Below are positions 36,046 through 64,000 of a stretch of 64,000 bases of DNA, one piece after another. A program made the position numbers and the translations under genes. Origin of the DNA: Nautilus pompilius (lineage: Eukaryota > Mollusca > Cephalopoda > Nautilida > Nautilidae); NCBI GenBank assembly GCA_018389105.1, contig JACATO010000065.1:1073001-1137000 (forward strand), read 5' to 3'. The stretch's first letter is position 1, and each line of letters opens with the position of its first letter. Below the pieces are notes generated by a model, which saw only the letters and a program-made list of their open reading frames with translations, did no database searches and was not told the DNA's origin.

Positions 36046-36081
36046 CAAGAGAGCGAGCGAGCGAGCGGTGGTCTAAGCGAA

Positions 36082-62028
<25,947 letters not shown>

Positions 62029-64000
62029 GAACAACAATAGACACCCGGTAGAAAAACAGCCTTATAAAGAAAACAGTTTGAAGCAAAGATGTAAGGTGAG
62101 AAACCATCACTGCAGAAACACTTCACCGTTTGTGCATCTTTCTTACACCTGTTTGACTGGAGGTTCCTCCCCAGCTGCCCCGTGTCAACGGCAGCTTTAT
62201 TTGTTCCTGAAGAGCTTTCCGACACTAGCGTCTTTCTCCACAAACACAACTTCCAGTCTCTGGATTCACCACTCTCTCACAACTTGATTTGTCCAGTATT
62301 TTAATGGCCTCCTGTCATGATATTTTGAAAAACTACAAACGTTGCATTACTGAAGTTCAATAGTTTGCTTTTGTACTTTTTTCTAGTACATGAAAGGAAG
62401 TGGTTGCTAACCAAAGAGTACATTCAGTTTCTTCAGATTTAATGTCTGCTTAAAATTGTCTCTCTCTCTCTCCTTCCTTAAATCTCAGCTTGATGTAAAT
62501 GGCAGTTTTGTTTGTTGTGAGGAAATTTGGTTCATTTTAGAATCATTGTACCTACTGATTGTGAGGCTGTATGTAATGTTCTTACATTTAGAGAGAGCCT
62601 GGTGTAGCATTTTATAGTAAGACTTTCCCTGGCAGATAACTCTACCACTAAACTCCCTCACTGCTTAGTCAAGTACAAAATAATTTTTTATTTTTAAAAG
62701 GGGAGGGGGAGTAATAAATGTTTATGACAACAGAAATTAATTAGTTATTTACTGTCTTGAGAAATGTATTCTACAGGTGGTGGTGGTGGTCCCACTCACC
62801 CACCCTCAACGAGTTCCATTTCATTATTTTACTTGACAGTAGCATTGTTGGTCACTGGCCTATAGGGTACACCAAATCATCATTAAGACCATACAGCTAG
62901 ATTTCAGCAGACAAAACTGCTCTTGAAGTATTAATCTCCTAAGGTTTATTTTACTCATTTAGAACCAATAACTTAAATTCTCCAAATTACTGAACACCGA
63001 CATTAGTAATAGACCACTTTCAGATTTATAAAGAGAAAAATAAGCAATTTTTCTCGTTTTCAAACTACAGGACCACCTTAAAATTACCAGTTAATGATTA
63101 TATTTAAGGATGCAGTATTACAAAAGAAATTGTGCTAAAAACAATTTTCCCAGTCCTCAGCAGCCCAATTCTTGTATGTTACCTAAATTATGAAGTTATA
63201 AGATTAAATTACAGCACAATACTAGGATATTTACCTTGTGAAGAGAAAGATCTATGTATTTTGCATGCCAGTTACAAGAAATTTCTCAAGCTATACTTAT
63301 GTCATGAAAAATTTAGGAAGTGTTCTCAAAACAGCTAAGTTCCATCAATCTCTTAATACAAATGAAACAACACACTTTCCTAGTCACCTGAACAGATAAA
63401 ATGCTTGTGTGATTTGAAAGCTGAATTCTGGAACAGATCCTGGCCATCCCCCCCCCCCCCCACGCTTAATCCTTAATGGGTTGGTTTGCTTGTTACAACA
63501 CCATCAGACAAAGCTTTTGGAGAGTTGCACAAAATAACCCATCTGATGGCATGGATTTCCTACTAAAAATTTGAAATAAAGCAGCCCCAAACATGACTTG
63601 TCTTCAGGAAAAGGCTCTGCTGTTTCTAAACAAAAGCATGTACAGTCAGGTTCATCACTGCTAAATTACAATCTAATAAAGTTCATTATTTCTAACTTGT
63701 TTTTACTTCACTTACTGGCAGAAATGTGCAGTTATTCTTGCCTGCATTGTCTCAATTGAAATTATGAAAAAAAAATGTCCCACAACTGCAGACAGACAGT
63801 GTATATGGTATTCATTCAATTCTACATCAGTGAGTGATTAGCTCAAAGAAATCTCACACACCACTAGTCACAAATTTTAAGTTATTCCATTTGATGATAT
63901 CAAATTGAGGGAAATAGGAAAAAATAGCCTTTGATTCTATGCCAAAGTTATAACAAGATACACTCCCTCCCTTTCCTATTTTTGTCTTATTGGTTGGAAA
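62029..64000. other. GPS1 3' UTR and downstream flank
   Basis: AT-rich with GGT repeats near 62777, a C run near 63450 and several AATAAA signals. No further exon recognised. Confidence 0.5.
62713..62718 (+). terminator. Candidate GPS1 polyadenylation signal
   Basis: First canonical AATAAA found after the stop codon. Others lie at 63575-63580 and near 63675, so the 3' UTR could be about 0.7 or 1.6 kb. Confidence 0.3.

Overview
This is eukaryotic nuclear DNA: multi-exon genes with GT-AG introns, tRNA-derived SINE relics, Tc1/mariner, CR1-like and Penelope-like relics, and many microsatellites. The protein content fits a lophotrochozoan animal, most likely a mollusc and possibly a cephalopod. 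The species is inference only.

Two genes are certain, both on the + strand. NUDT1 (MTH1, oxidised-purine nucleotide hydrolase) has three coding exons at 32379-33571 and encodes 168 aa. GPS1/CSN1 (COP9 signalosome subunit 1) has 14 coding exons at 36082-62028 and encodes 483 aa, with every intron junction phase-consistent. Each lies behind a short CpG-rich promoter: paired CACGTG boxes before NUDT1, and NRF1-like plus ETS-like sites before GPS1. A third gene is suggested on the - strand by one short first coding exon (19525-19581) that resembles the N-terminus of DOK7. Its next exon is not found, so 1-19524 is probably its first intron.

Layout: 1-18.3 kb is CpG-poor, AT-rich sequence with no supported exon; it holds a broken Tc1-like element (12381-13910), a nested minisatellite (14915-16022) and a small palindromic repeat. 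18.5-20.7 kb is a GC/CpG-rich promoter-like island. 20.7-31.9 kb is CpG-retaining, gene-poor DNA with a 31-bp minisatellite and a degraded Tc1 transposase. 32-35 kb is NUDT1 and 36-62 kb is GPS1. The GPS1 introns carry a Tigger/pogo-like MITE, a mariner with matching terminal repeats, a possible hAT-like element, a Tc1 scrap, a GIY-YIG Penelope-like fragment, and a TA-flanked terminal-repeat element containing a CR1-like reverse transcriptase fragment. 62-64 kb is 3' flank.

I found no operon, CRISPR array, rRNA or intact tRNA gene, and no convincing novel multi-gene system. The points most worth a second look are the NUDT1 Nudix-box irregularity, a possible alternative GPS1 first exon, the orphan DOK7-like exon, the sharp CpG compartments, and several short unrecognised ORFs.
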